Positions 48,631 to 60,279 of a stretch of 64,000 nt of DNA are shown here, piece after piece (the stretch's first letter is position 1; the number at the start of each line of letters is the position of its first letter). This DNA is from Mesodorylaimus sp. YZB2_4 (Eukaryota > Nematoda > Enoplea > Dorylaimida > Dorylaimidae), in NCBI GenBank assembly GCA_030248295.1, contig JASANH010001723.1:930001-994000 (forward strand), in the 5' to 3' direction. The notes under the pieces were generated by a model. That model saw only the letters and a list, made by a program, of their open reading frames with translations. It did not search any database and was not told the origin of the DNA. The position numbers and the translations under genes were made by a program.

Positions 48631-50839
48631 ATGACTGTGACTTCGATAGTGAAACTGGCTGCTGCTCTGACAGCTGTCGTGCTGCTTTGGGCTCAGCATT
48701 CGCTATGCGCCTCGTATCAGTTCGAACGAGTCCTGTATCGTCGTTTGCTGGATGGATATGAACCTCTCGAGAGGCCAGTCGACAACTACAGCGCTCCTGT
48801 CAAAGTGAAGATGGGACTCCTCCTGCAGCAGATCATCGATGTGGTAAGCGATCAGGCTCTGCATAGAGGGCGAAGAGTGACTAGTTTTTGGTGCAGGATG
48901 AGAAGAATCAAATTGTCGAGACCAACATATGGCAACAATTGGTAGGTCTAGGCAGGGCGGGTGTGCGATGTAGCATAACTTGCGTATGTTATGACAGCAA
49001 TGGAACGATTACCGCCTCCGATGGGACCCCGCCCTCTTCGGAGGCGTGACCGATCTTCGATTTCCGGTGGGAAAAATATGGAAGCCCGATGTGCTGTTGT
49101 ATAACAGGTACCATCAATTTTACCCTATCCCTCAATAAGTCACGTGTATTTCGTTACAGCGTGGACCGAAATTTCGATAGCACGTACCCGAGCAATATGG
49201 TGGTGGATCACAGAGGCAATGTGGACTGGATCCCTCCGAGTATTGTCCGAATCAGCTGCAATATCGACATCACTTGGTTCCCATTCGATGACCAAGTTTG
49301 TTACTTCAAAGTGCGCACTCCCGCTGGGGCCCTCTGGGAGCGCAACCAGGTGTTGTTCGTTTCAGTTTGGGTCGTGGTCGTATAACAACGCTAAGTTAGA
49401 TTTGCAAATACACGAAAGAGCGTTGGACACTTCCGAGTACATGCAGAATGGAGAGTGGCTGTTGTTGGGTATCCGCGGCTTTGGTCTTGTTGGCTCGCGC
49501 ACACCTTTTAATAGCTTCTTTCAGAGACACCAGTCGTCCGACAGGACAAGGAATACGCTGGTCCTGATGACGTCTACTCGTCATTGTTCTTCTACTTGAA
49601 GATACGCCGCCGGACCCTCTATTATGGATTCAATATGATTGTGCCCAGCTTGGTCATTTCGATGATGACCCTTCTTGGATTCGCTTTGCCCGTCGAGTCT
49701 GGTGAAAAGATAACTATGGGTACGTCCTCTCTGGCCCAGGCACACCCTTCCATGCACACGGGTTCGTGTTAGTGAGCAGGAGGCTTGAGTTTTAGTGGAC
49801 CACATCTACATCAACAACCCAACTCAACTCCAATCTAATCACAGGAGTTAGGCCTAGCACATCCCTCATCTTCTTTCTAGAGATCACGATCCTGTTGTCA
49901 GTGTGCGTATTCTCGACCATGATCGCCAATATCGTCCCGCCTACATCTGAGGTGAGTGTGCATCCTTTGAACATGTGTCGAGCCTAATGGAGTCTGATTG
50001 CAGGCAGTCCCCTTGATTGGCACGTTCTTCACATGCCACATGTTCGCAGTGGCAGCATCAGTTGTCCTCAATGTGGCCGTGCTGAATCTGTATTACCGCA
50101 GTGGTCGTGAAACTGTGACAATGTCACCTATGGTACGAGTAGGTGTCCCGTGCCAAGTGTAATAAGCAGCTTAACAGGTAGGCTCCGATTCCAGGTCCGT
50201 TCAATTCTTCTTCAATGGCTGCCGTGGTTGATGATGATGAAACGTCCGGGGCACAATCTTCATCAGCGAGAAGCTGTCTTCTCATCGTGCGCTTGGTCTT
50301 CCTGCACCAAAAGCGCTAGTGCTAACGACACAAATATGTATCGATCCCGTGCATCATTAGACGACATCACTTCCTTCTCCACGTCCACTGAAAAGGCGCC
50401 CGTAGGCCCCACAAGAAAGCACTCGTCCTCATCGTACAATTCGGGAACCTGGCATCGGCAAAGTCCTCCGCAATTCCACTTGGCCTCCCCATGCCTAAGC
50501 TATGGGACTGATAGCTCTACAAAACACGCAACCGAGGACCGAAGATCCCAATTCGCGCACAGCCGGGGCCGATTGGGCACCTGCGGTCGCACCACAACGC
50601 CGTCACCACTGATAAATGACAATTCCGTGCTGGCACTTCTGATCAGTCTACGTGAGATCCAAGCAGCATTGGCGTACCTGCTGCAACGGATGGAGTGCAA
50701 GGATGATTTTGAATCATCACGTAATGATTGGAAGTTCGCATCGGCAGTTATCGATAGATTATGCTTGATTTCATTTGCAATTTTTATTGTTTTGACAACT
50801 TGTGGCGTCCTGTTTGCGGCACCCCATCTGGTAGCCTGA
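48631..50839 (+). CDS. Nicotinic acetylcholine receptor-like (Cys-loop) channel subunit, non-alpha
   Basis: Pentameric ligand-gated ion channel subunit. Nine exons join in frame to 553 residues: 48631-48843, 48897-48941, 48998-49107, 49160-49310, 49366-49468, 49525-49719, 49881-49951, 50004-50132, 50195-50839. A signal peptide opens the protein. The extracellular domain has [10 protein letters not shown] and the Cys-loop [15 protein letters not shown]. Loop C ([18 protein letters not shown]) lacks the vicinal cysteines of alpha subunits. M1 is [20 protein letters not shown], and M2 follows GEKIT, whose Glu favours cations. M3 is followed by a long, Ser-rich intracellular loop, and M4 is near the C-terminus. 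In M2 the 4' residue is Glu and the 20' residue is Asn, unlike typical nicotinic subunits. The ligand cannot be predicted. Confidence 0.93.
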
Positions 50840-51465
50840 TAACTTGGGCTTGGGCTGGACCTATCTCGTCTGGCCTATCTTTTATTGACCTATGTTCACG
50901 ATTGAGGTTTGAATTTCTTCTAGGCATGAATACATTTCCTCGCTACCATGTCACCATCGTCCCACACCCGGATATCATCAGTACTACACACCCTCCTCAA
51001 TTCCATTAAGATTGTAAGCCGATCCGTCACGTTCGAAAATGGATTTTAGCAAAACTGTATCATTTGCTGCCATGCAGTCTCGTAACTCTAACCAGAATCA
51101 ATATAGGTGCTATTTGGACAGCAGTTTTTCGCCAATGAAAAGCCGTTATGAGTAACCAGTGGCCCCAGTTTTACAGATCTATGTGGACATAGGTTACCAG
51201 TCCCCATATCCGATCCGTACGTGTGAATTATATTTCCTGGAACAGGCAATCCGACTGGAACGCGCATTTTTTCACGAGTTCGGGAAACGGATCTAGCTGT
51301 AAGCACAGCTGCCTAAAATAAACACAGTCGCCTAAACACATCGTGCGTGGTCGAATACAAAGCTATCATTGGGGAAATGGGGTCGAGCTGGGTGACTGGT
51401 AGCCAACGAATAAGCAAGCAATTTTCGGTGGAAAATTCACTGATTGACAGTTTTTTCACGTGAAC
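50840..51465. other. Intergenic
   Basis: Nothing recognised on either strand. Confidence 0.4.
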
Positions 51466-52713
51466 ATGGTCAAGTGCAATTCATCGTCACTTCATTCCAG
51501 TGACAACTTCACTTTGGCCTGTTCACTTCAAGATGACCGACACGTCCTCTCCACACATCCCGCCTTGAATGGCATCCAATTCACACTGGGTGTCTTGGTC
51601 CTGGCAATCAATTTGTCATTTTTGTTCCTTATTTATCGCCGCAGGAAACGTCTTAAATGGAAACGCTACGCCTTCGTGGCTAACACAGCCGTGGCCGATT
51701 CGTTCGGTGGCGTGGCCCTGATTGTCATCGCCATATTCGCTATCGTCTTTTCGGATCGAACGAGCCAAACAGCTTTGCAACTTTTGGCTTTGTACACGGC
51801 CTTGGCCGCCTCCTTATCAGTAACTGTTGAAAGTTACGACATTTTGATACTTGTACAGTATTTGGCTATTAGACACCCCCTCTGGTACAAGACATTGGTG
51901 ACCAAGTCCAAGATAGGGCTCGCACTGGGCTGGATATGGATAGTGAATCCGGGCTACGCCGCGTTCAAGACCTGCTTGCTCATACACGACCAAGAAAGAC
52001 ACTACAGGAGATTGATGATGTACGAACTGTGCTTCCTGACTGTGACTTGTCTCTGGAACACGTCCACTTATTTCTACGTGCTAAGCGTGGCTGCCAAGAA
52101 AAAGTCCCAATTGCACGCGGGTAAAATGACCTGGACCGCGCCATTCCGCTTCTCCTGTTCGGTAGACGTTTATGGCGCTGGTCACGGATTTGAGGAAGTA
52201 GCGAGGGGATCGTCTCCGCCTGCTATTGCGCCACCCGCCTGCTATCAGGCGCCAAGTCACGACACAAGCAGCACAGTGCCGTCGAGCAGACACGGCAGTA
52301 CCCGCACCAGCGGTCCCCGTTTGTCCCTGTGCCAAGAATTTCTGCGACAGTATCGCTTCTTGGCCACGGCTGGTCTCAACCTCTTGGCCTACTGGGTCAG
52401 CTTGGGTCCCATAATTGGTCTGTATATTCACATGCTGAGTCAGGGCCAGCGCATGTACTTCAACGAGACTACGATCAAGCACGTGGTCATTTTGCTCTGG
52501 TTCTTCAGGTCTCTATGTGACCCACTGATCTACATGGCTCGAGAAAAGAAACTTCGCCTGTTCGTTGGAAGCAATCAGGATACTGTGCAGGTCGTCGTCT
52601 CCAACCTCAACCTAAATCAGGAAGAGATTCTTCGCCGGGCATCGCAGAAGTCCGTTTCTGCCTCCTCGTTGAATGCAGCATGCTCGATTAGAAGGGTTCC
52701 TAAAAAGTATTAG
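51466..52713 (+). CDS. Rhodopsin-like G protein-coupled receptor, orphan, intronless
   Basis: One uninterrupted exon of 415 residues from ATG at 51466. The N-terminus carries several N-glycosylation sequons (NSS, NFT). Seven hydrophobic segments are visible, starting with IQFTLGVLVLAINLSFLFLI. The end of helix 3 reads VQYLAIRHPLWY: the usual Asp/Glu-Arg-Tyr is replaced by Val-Gln-Tyr while the following AIRHP is kept. Helix 7 ends DPLIYMAR, a form of NPxxY. The third intracellular loop is about 100 residues and rich in Ser, Thr and Pro. No lysine typical of opsins is seen in helix 7. The absence of introns in an intron-rich neighbourhood may indicate a retroposed origin. Ligand class unknown. 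Confidence 0.85.
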   Translation: MVKCNSSSLHSSDNFTLACSLQDDRHVLSTHPALNGIQFTLGVLVLAINLSFLFLIYRRRKRLKWKRYAFVANTAVADSFGGVALIVIAIFAIVFSDRTSQTALQLLALYTALAASLSVTVESYDILILVQYLAIRHPLWYKTLVTKSKIGLALGWIWIVNPGYAAFKTCLLIHDQERHYRRLMMYELCFLTVTCLWNTSTYFYVLSVAAKKKSQLHAGKMTWTAPFRFSCSVDVYGAGHGFEEVARGSSPPAIAPPACYQAPSHDTSSTVPSSRHGSTRTSGPRLSLCQEFLRQYRFLATAGLNLLAYWVSLGPIIGLYIHMLSQGQRMYFNETTIKHVVILLWFFRSLCDPLIYMAREKKLRLFVGSNQDTVQVVVSNLNLNQEEILRRASQKSVSASSLNAACSIRRVPKKY

Positions 52714-52907
52714 CAGCGTCCGTTTTTGCGTTTTTTCAAGTGAAACACAGACGTGGCGAACAAAGTAGTATTACAAGTACTCATTTGTGCAGCATCAAAT
52801 GACACTGTAAGCAATGTGATACAAATCTTGGACACCACCCTTAACGCCAATTTGAGCGAGTCCCATCAGCTACTCTGGTCTTTTGCTTTCTCTAAGTGGT
52901 AGGTAGC

Positions 52908-53440
52908 GGCGATGGTACAGAGCACTGGGGCCAAGTACATCAAGATTCTGCCTGCGAAGTCGCTGGCCGTCGATCGCAGCAACCCTGCTGAGCTGACTCT
53001 GATCAACCCCAGCCGTACGACTCGTTTCGAAGATGTGAAATCATCTGTGGAAATCTTTGAGCTGAGTCCAGGCACTAACCGTTAGATCAAATTCGAAATG
53101 GACTGCAAGCAAAAGCAGAACGTGCGGCCATTTAGAGACAGCAATCGTATAACTGTGCTCATGCACTAACTGCCGCACAATACGTTAAGTCGTGGCGTGG
53201 TCTGGGTCACGCTAGGTCTCTGTGGCACGATGCGTTTCAAACAGCCGACCAGCGCTGGAGGACCAGCGACTCGTCAGACGCGGAACGATTCGTAATCTCA
53301 TTGAAGCCACCAGCGAAGAAGAAGACAACAGCAACCAGATCGACAACTAAGTCGACGATCGGCACCGAAATCTGACGGAGAAGAAAGTAAAGAGAGTGAG
53401 GAAAGCGATGAAGGGGAAGACGAGGGTGATAAATGATGAT
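52908..53440 (+). pseudogene. MSP-domain pseudogene
   Basis: Degenerate copy of the gene at 61826-62408. Clear matches include KYIKILPAKSLAVDR (parent NNVRILPSRTLAIDR), TTRFEDVK, DSNRITVLMH and, after the intron position, TADQRWRTSDSS (parent TAEQYWRTSESS), then an acidic tail. In-frame stops occur, for example TAG after ELSPGTNR and TAA after VLMH, and a block of residues before TTRFEDVK is missing. About 55 bases corresponding to the parent intron are still present, so this copy arose at the DNA level, not through mRNA. Confidence 0.85.
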
Positions 53441-53514
53441 TATTTGAGGGATGGTTTGTTAGCTGGCTGCCGAGTTGCGGTAAAGCGCAAACGTAACATG
53501 TAACTGCATCGGAA

Positions 53515-53740
53515 TTAGCAGCCAATGAGAAGAGGAAGCTGGCGACCCAGTCGTAGCAAACTCTGCTGCCAGCGATCACCCAGATCGAGAAGTTGATGGC
53601 GGAACAGCGTGGATCCTTGGTCCGTTGGATCACCAAAATTTCGCCGACCCTTCACAAGCTTCTTGAAGTGACCAATAACGTAATCGTGCAAGGCGGAGCG
53701 AATGCGGGCACAGGAAGAAAGTTGCCTATGCAACAGTAAA
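53515..53740 (+). pseudogene. Possible pseudogene fragment, helical protein
   Basis: One frame reads a plausible helical protein (AITQIEKLMAEQRGSLVRW, then KLLEVTNNVIVQGG) interrupted by an early TAG and ending at TAA. No family recognised; it may be part of the same duplicated block as the MSP pseudogene. Confidence 0.3.
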
Positions 53741-54561
53741 AATGTTAAATAAACACAGTACGGTATAGGGCTCATGGCAGATGGGCGAGGAGCGCGCGGA
53801 TATCGCAAGGACAGAGTAGCTTTTGATTTTTCACAGCGGGTACAATCAATGCCTTATGGCTGATTCTGATTTCTTAACGCCTGAGCTAATATCTCTGCTG
53901 CCATGATTGCAGATTATCGAAGAGGCCACTAATGTAGCACTTGACTGGGGTGTGATTCCGTGATACCCAGATTCAATGATTGGGCGGTTTGTGACACTCT
54001 CTCCCATCCAGGACTGGAGCGGTCCCAAATGTGGTGAAGTTGGTTTTTTAAAAACTCGCATCACCTGCAATACGGACTATGCGATGAGGTGCTCTTTACT
54101 GCCAACCTTTACGATGGACGTACGGGTTAGATTGCAGAGCCGTGCAATGGGTAGCCTTGGCGAATGCCACGAATAAAGTTAATCCTTTCCGAAACGAAGC
54201 CATCACTCGTAGCATCGCTAGTTGCGTCACCGTACAATGTCTCGACTCTGGATTATATGTAAATGGATATAGCTCATTAGGATAGGCAGAAAAACAATTT
54301 ATCATGATATAAGTAGGTGTGCAGCACTAACGGACCACAACTGACGAGCCGAGACACTACGACCAACAAAATCATGCGGCAACACACCTAACGCAGTTAT
54401 ATTTCAATGAGCAAAGTGAATTTTCCCCGATCATAACCTGAACACCGAAATCGTATAAGCTAACAAGGCCCCTAATCAATAGAAATCTGGCAACGTATTA
54501 GATATAAAAACCCATCAATAATCACTGGTCTTTCGCACCACGCCTTCAATCACCCGCTAGA
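53741..54561. other. Intergenic
   Basis: Nothing recognised; MTARC 3' untranslated region by position at its right end. Confidence 0.4.
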
Positions 54562-56978
54562 TTACCCGCTCTTGTAAGTGACATATACCGGGTCGCCAAC
54601 TTTAACTCGACCGAGACGATCGATGGCCAAGTTAATACCGAGCATAGGGCTAGCACCATAGTACTTCTTCTCCTCCGGCTTCCTCGAAACGCGATACGAT
54701 CGCAGGGTCCTCAATGGTTCGCTTCTTGGATGTTTCTCCCCCGTGGCCCAGTCGATTGTCGTCAAGAGGCATCTGAAATGGAAATAGACCTGGTCACCCG
54801 AAATATAAGATTCCCAAGAGGCAAAGGTAGGCGCAAACACTTTGAGCGGGCCATCGCACTTGCGTCTAGCTCAATCCTTTCCCCCCTTCCGCCATCATAA
54901 CGGTGGTGCCGTGTACTACGTACCTCGTGCAGGCCTTGATATTGGTAAATATGGTCTGCTCACCGATCCGAACTCGCGCCCATTTGTCCTGCGAAAGAGC
55001 ACATTACTTCTTTATCTGCCTCACAATACAGTACTCCTATCTCACCTCGTCAAACGGTTTCGTGCCCGCAACAATAAAGTTTGGACGAAAATTCCTTATA
55101 GAGAACTGTTCCCCGTTAGGAGTACGCGTATTCATGTCGTCCATGGATGCCTCTGTCATCAGCATGTACGGTGTAAGGTCGGGGAAGATTGCCTTAAATC
55201 ACATTTTATTTATCGTTTGCAGCCACAATAAAGTTGCCTTACCAGATCCTTCCGTTTGCCAAAAAGTCCACGGAAGTTCTCGTAACTGTCAAGACTGCGG
55301 CTGTTAAACATGCCGGGCGTATGGTAATACAAATGAAAGCGCTCATGAGCGCCGTCGTTTTGCAAGTAATCAGAAAGCCAGTTGGAAATGTCCTCACCAC
55401 AGTCGAAGGCGTCAATTGGTTTGTCGTACCACAACCTAAAATGTGACAGTTCACTACTGCAGCATCAACAACCCAGGCTACTAATGGTTGCTTCTATAAT
55501 CAGAAGTGCTACAGAGCACTTACCGAGGAACAACCATCCCAGATTCAACAGTACTCACCTAACACGGTTTACTTTCCCATTGGCTACCACCTTACTCAAA
55601 TCCGTACGAACGGGCTCCTTTCCAGGTGCCAACAGAGTCAGCACATTGTTCTCCAACTTCATCTCAATGAGCACCATTTTCGGTTTTTCTCTAGCCGTCA
55701 CGAATTTCCCGTCCGCATCGGCAACGACAAGACGCCTAAGCGACGGTCAGCATTGATGGGTCACATGGCAGGTGCTCGCTTTCAACTTCATCGAACCCGT
55801 GCGTAACCAAGCCTGGCAGGCGTAGGAGGGAGGGTGCCGACCCAAAAACTCCGACTGAGCAGGCTAGTGTTCGTTCGGGATCTCCCCTCCCGAACCCGAC
55901 TCCGATAAAAAATGGTCGGGATTGAATGTTGTGGAGATGTGTGAAGAAGGGGAAGGGGAGAGGAAGGGAGTGATCTATAAGGGTAAGCTGGAGAAACTTT
56001 GGCGGATGATTAAACTGGTAAAGAGGAAGGGAGGGACTTGTTTGCCAATTGGTAACTAATTCTATGCTTTTTTGCTTGCATGATTTTGAATGCAATCATA
56101 AATACTGCGCAAAAAAGTTCTTGGCTCTATATTTGCTGGCTACTTGGGGTGGGTTGTAGGTTACCTACAGCGAATTAAAAGTGAAAAAATAACACTCTAA
56201 AATCCTGATCCCGAACGAACGCTAGAGCAGGCAAGTCTTGCGACTATACTATGGCTGTAATCGATACCTCCCCGAGCCCAGCATCGACCGATCGACCGAT
56301 CCGCCGATCCAGGGGGTGGATCGGGAATCGATCCGATCCGACTGCTGGATCGGCCGAATTGGCAACTATAATTTTTCGCGCTATATCTGCGGGAAAATGA
56401 TAAAGTGTGGCATACTATGATGAGAAAGTCCCGTGTTTTTCTCTCAAATCAGCATTTAATCCCACTTTAGGCGCTGATTATGTCTCCCGTGTCTCTTGTG
56501 TAATCTGATCGAGAGTTAGTTACAGCGGAGAAACAGGGCAGGTTGGTGAGGACTCAGTACCAAAGACGTCATCCCCAACAGTCTTGTATTTCTTGAAGCG
56601 GATCGAGGCCTTGGGTAGGATCGGTCGATGCTGGCTCCCAGCCAGGGAAGAGTATCAACTTGCCTCTCCCACTCACATGGCCTACCAGGCACGAGGGTTA
56701 CACCTGTACAACAGTCCCCCGTCCCCATACCACTCCACTTACCTGTCATGATACTCTCCATCCCTCAATCCCAAACCCAGGCACTCAACCTCTTGAACTG
56801 AGCGGCCCTTGCACGACTTGATCGGGTAAATGAACAGCTCTGATATCGTGCCGACCTGAACCCACTGTTCCTCCACCTTGCCACCTCGCAGCGCCTTGTA
56901 CAAAACATATGCGCCAAGACCAGCGCCGACCGCCATGACCACCTTGGCAGCCGTTTGCCGATCGAATTGAAAATTCAT
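54562..56978 (-). CDS. MTARC: MTARC, mitochondrial amidoxime-reducing component
   Basis: Molybdenum-cofactor enzyme of the mitochondrial outer membrane that reduces N-hydroxylated compounds with cytochrome b5 and its reductase. Six exons on the minus strand join in frame to 342 residues (human MTARC1 has 337): 56743-56978, 55559-55735, 55243-55435, 55046-55192, 54924-54988, 54562-54772. The N-terminus has a membrane helix ([18 protein letters not shown]) followed by [14 protein letters not shown], the start of the MOSC N-terminal domain. The MOSC domain reads RNFRPNFIV and [12 protein letters not shown], whose second cysteine is the expected molybdenum ligand. The end [14 protein letters not shown] is typical. 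Intron 1 is about 1 kb and filled with repeats including a TIR element. Confidence 0.95.
55785..55863 (-). repeat. Dispersed repeat family, piece split by the TIR element
   Basis: Inverted match to the repeats at 14940 and 38935 (GCCTGGCAGGCGTAGGAG, ACTCCGACTGAGCAGG). Its other piece resumes at 56226-56260, on the far side of the 362-base insertion. Confidence 0.6.
55864..56225. mobile_element. 362-base non-autonomous DNA element with terminal inverted repeats and 6-base target duplication
   Basis: Left end CTAGTGTTCGTTCGGGATC, right end the reverse complement of CTAGCGTTCGTTCGGGATCA, so the termini match over 19 bases with one mismatch. AGCAGG sits immediately outside both ends (55858-55863 and 56226-56231). 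The insertion interrupts a dispersed repeat whose two halves continue on each side. No coding capacity. Confidence 0.8.
56230..56420 (+). repeat. GATC-rich repeat, copy in MTARC intron 1
   Basis: Repeated CGATC(C/G) words (ATCGACCGATCGACCGATCC), then GCAACTATAATTTTTCGCGC. Resembles 16480-16700 in the NKIRAS gene. Related GATC-rich sequence continues near 56590-56640. Confidence 0.5.
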
Positions 56979-57609
56979 CCTGTAACAGCAATGAGTAACC
57001 AATAAAACCACAACGTACCTTGCCAAAGATGTCTCCGCTTACAGCAAGCGATCCCAAATAAGAAACCAATCAAACCAAATAGCACATTTTATCACACCAC
57101 GGCACGGCCGCCATACAAGTTCATCTGCTCATGGCACTCACACATCAAACGGAACACTCAACCACAGCATGAACAACTTAATCGTAAAATTGAATGATTG
57201 CCAGCTATCCTTTGGAATGACACACACGCACTGGGAACGCACCAACAGAATGACAACTGGGAATGACTCAATTTCGAGTTCAAGACTAGAAACAGGACAT
57301 TATCAAACTGGTATCACATAAGATATGATAAAGGGTGAAAGCAATAGTCATGGATCAAATCCTCAACGCCTACCAACCCTGCTCAGTGCTAAGTACTCTG
57401 TCACGCACACTTAAACCATATTGAATCGATCATCGGCTAAACCAGCCGACAAAACGGAGATCATGTAAAACCTGGACCATAAGATTCCGGGAAACAAGGA
57501 ACTGAAACAATACGCACATTGATAGGCTGGAGGGTACACTCGGGCATCATAATTATACTGGCATATAACGTGTCATATACTGTACTGTGTGTGCCTCAGC
57601 CAAGCTTCC
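56979..57609. other. Intergenic
   Basis: MTARC promoter region and 3' region of the next gene by position; nothing else recognised. Confidence 0.4.
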
Positions 57610-59663
57610 CTACAAGTACATTCCATTGACCAGAACCTCGCCTTCCTCTGTGTCTAATACCTTGCCTCGACGTAACCGACGCCTTACTTTTCTCATTCTG
57701 CACGACAGGTACAGCAATAACAATGCTAAAATGGCCATACCCAAGCCGAGCATGACAATGGCCAACGATGCTCTTTCGCCACCATCCGTAGCTGCTGCTG
57801 AATCCAATTTCTGAATAGATATGAACTCAACTCGAGATTCTTTCTTGGTCGATGAATCTGCAGATGCTACAGAGGCACTGGGGGCTGACGGTTGGTTCTG
57901 CTTCGCTAAATTCATAAAATGATTGAGCCAGAAAGATGATTAACTCCTTGAAAAAGCACTTACGCGGAGCTTGCTGCTGCCCGATTTCGTTGAATTCAGT
58001 TCTCTGATTATTCGCCACCTTCTGCTGTGGTACGTAATTGCTCTGCCGTTGTTCTTGCTGATTTCCACTGTACATATTCCCATTTTGTTGACCCGCCAAT
58101 GAAATTTGCTGCTGGCTCGGCTTTTGCTGATTTCCCGTTTGATAGCCGTTGCCATTCTTGTAATAATTTTTCCATGATGCAGAATTCTGGTTTTGAACAG
58201 GCTGCTGTTTTTGGAATGCAGGCTGAGCGGGCCTTTGGTTGGCACTATTTGAGCCACCATCGTAAGTAGGCTCGTTAATGGGCTGATCGCAGTTTTGTTC
58301 GTCACTGCCATCGCTGCACTGAGCGATCCCTGAACACCGATCGTAGATGGCGATACATTGATCTCCGCTAGCGCATGGCCACTGATACCGATTGCAACCT
58401 GGAAAAGGAAACAATATCAATATGACAGGCAGAAGAGCAATGGTAAGAGCTCACTGAGCTGGGATTTAGAATTTTGGCGTATCATTTGTTCGGAATATAT
58501 GGGCGGTCTTTGAGGTTGATCGATTCTTGGGTCCATAAGAGCCTTTGGCTTAGCAATTTTTTCAGCCTGAACAGCGGGATTTTCGCCAACGGGTGGACGT
58601 TTTCTTTGTAATTCTCGCTCGCTGTTTTGCTGCTGAATGTTTGAAGCGAGTCCCCGCGACGAATCAACAGCAGGGCTATCCATAGGTTGTTGATACTGAA
58701 GTTGAGAGCCTCGTTGCATCTGACCTTCCATCACTGGCGGACGTTGAGGATACGGACGCTGTTTTTGGGGCGGTTGTTGTTGTTGCTGCGGCTGAGAATC
58801 ATCATATAAGGGCCCACCACCGTTATCACCACTAGGCTGCTGGAATCCTCCGTTATCTTGCTGTATCGAAGCCACCTTCGAATTCGATTGCTGAGAATTA
58901 GCGGGCCCAACCGGAGCTCGAAAATCTTGGTCATCCTGCCATGGCTGAACGGGCTGTTCCACTTTAGCCACGGCCATAGTCGTCAAAACTTGAGGAGCCG
59001 AGTCCGGCTGTTGAGCTGCTGGTGGAGTCTTCAAGATTTTCAAATCCATCTCGTGTTTTGCTTGCTCGTGAATACGCGTTTTCTCCAAATCCACTCGATT
59101 AACCATCATACCCAGTGAAACGTAATTGACGTGAACGGCAAATATACATTTAAAATCATCTAGCGATCCGCAATCGAATAAAAAGCAATCGCCTCCCGTC
59201 GTAGTTGAAGACTAAAGAGAAAAATTGTTCTTATTAGGCCTACGTGACTTCAGAAAATGAAACTTGAAGGGCACAGAAGATCAAACATAACATAGATTAG
59301 GCATACATAGCACATACAATAGGCCTACTGTGTACCTACTCAAAGTATTTGGCACCCCTTCATCAACAGTCAACTCACTTTTTCTTCCAACACGGCCACA
59401 TTGCACGTGTCAGTAGAACAGCAACTTCGTTCACAAGCGTCCCTGGTACCCGCTGGGACAGCAGCCAAGTATCGAGCTCCGTTTTTCAATGACTCGCTCG
59501 TTTTGATTATGGTCGAATTGCTGGCGTCAAAAACACGCGAACAGAGATCGTAGTTTTTGTTTCTCGGATTTCCACCCCGTCTCTGTCGGCTTTGAGGATC
59601 GGTTTCTAACGTGTTATTCGTCACTGCGAGTAACGCAAAGACCACAAATACGGTTTTGTTCAT
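57610..59663 (-). CDS. MANSC and LDL-receptor class A domain membrane protein (LRP11-like)
   Basis: Type I membrane protein. Four exons on the minus strand join in frame to 590 residues: 59379-59663, 58455-59211, 57964-58398, 57610-57905. A signal peptide (MNKTVFVVFALLAVTNN) precedes a cysteine pattern DLCSRVFD, ACERSCCSTDTC, then DCFLFDCG and FKCIF, which fits the MANSC/MANEC domain shared by LRP11 and HAI-1. A long Gln/Pro-rich, probably disordered stretch follows. One LDL-receptor class A repeat starts exon 3 (CASGDQCIAIYDRC, then CSDGSDEQNC with the calcium-binding acidic residues). A second Gln/Asn-rich stretch leads to a membrane helix (LAIVMLGLGMAILALLLLYL) and a short basic tail RMRKVRRRLRRG. 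Ligand unknown. LRP11 is the closest architecture, but the polycystin-type domain of LRP11 is absent. Confidence 0.88.
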
Positions 59664-60279
59664 TTTGCAAGAACTCGCGGGGGTCCAAATCGGAATGTCG
59701 GACATCCGGTTGCCTACCAAAAATGGGGACAGTCGGCATGCGCCAGGGTGCACAGCGGACCATGATCCGCAGGCTCTTAAGAAAACACAAATAAGCGGTA
59801 AGTTCAAATCAGCAGGTCTAAGCAAGGTCGAAATAGACAAGTTTCTTTTAGCCAAGGATGCCTCCTGAGCTGCTAACATCAAGACCATGCCGTACGCCTG
59901 CGCCGTATATTGGGACAGGATGTTCAAGGGAGAATTCTTTCTTGCGCAATTAATAAATTAGATCTGATGCAATACGTCCGCTGAGGCACAGCCAAGTGGG
60001 CGCAATTCTGCAAGCAAAAACGCAACCAACATCTGTGGTAACCTAGCTGAGTGATAGGCTGCCCGGATTCGACTGATGGTTTAGAACAAAGTGTTGGCTT
60101 GTGGGCGTTCGAGACCACAGTGGGATTGCCTAAAGGCCAGTTCACCATGCGCACTGAATTGCTGATTAGTGGTGAATAACTAGTTTACACTAAAGACCTT
60201 GTGCACTTTCTTCTGAATACCAAATTATTCCCAGCCAGTGCCAGTTTGGTTTGGAAACAGCAAAGCAGACTGCAAAGCC
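59664..60279. other. Intergenic
   Basis: Upstream region of the MANSC gene; no exon recognised. Confidence 0.4.
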
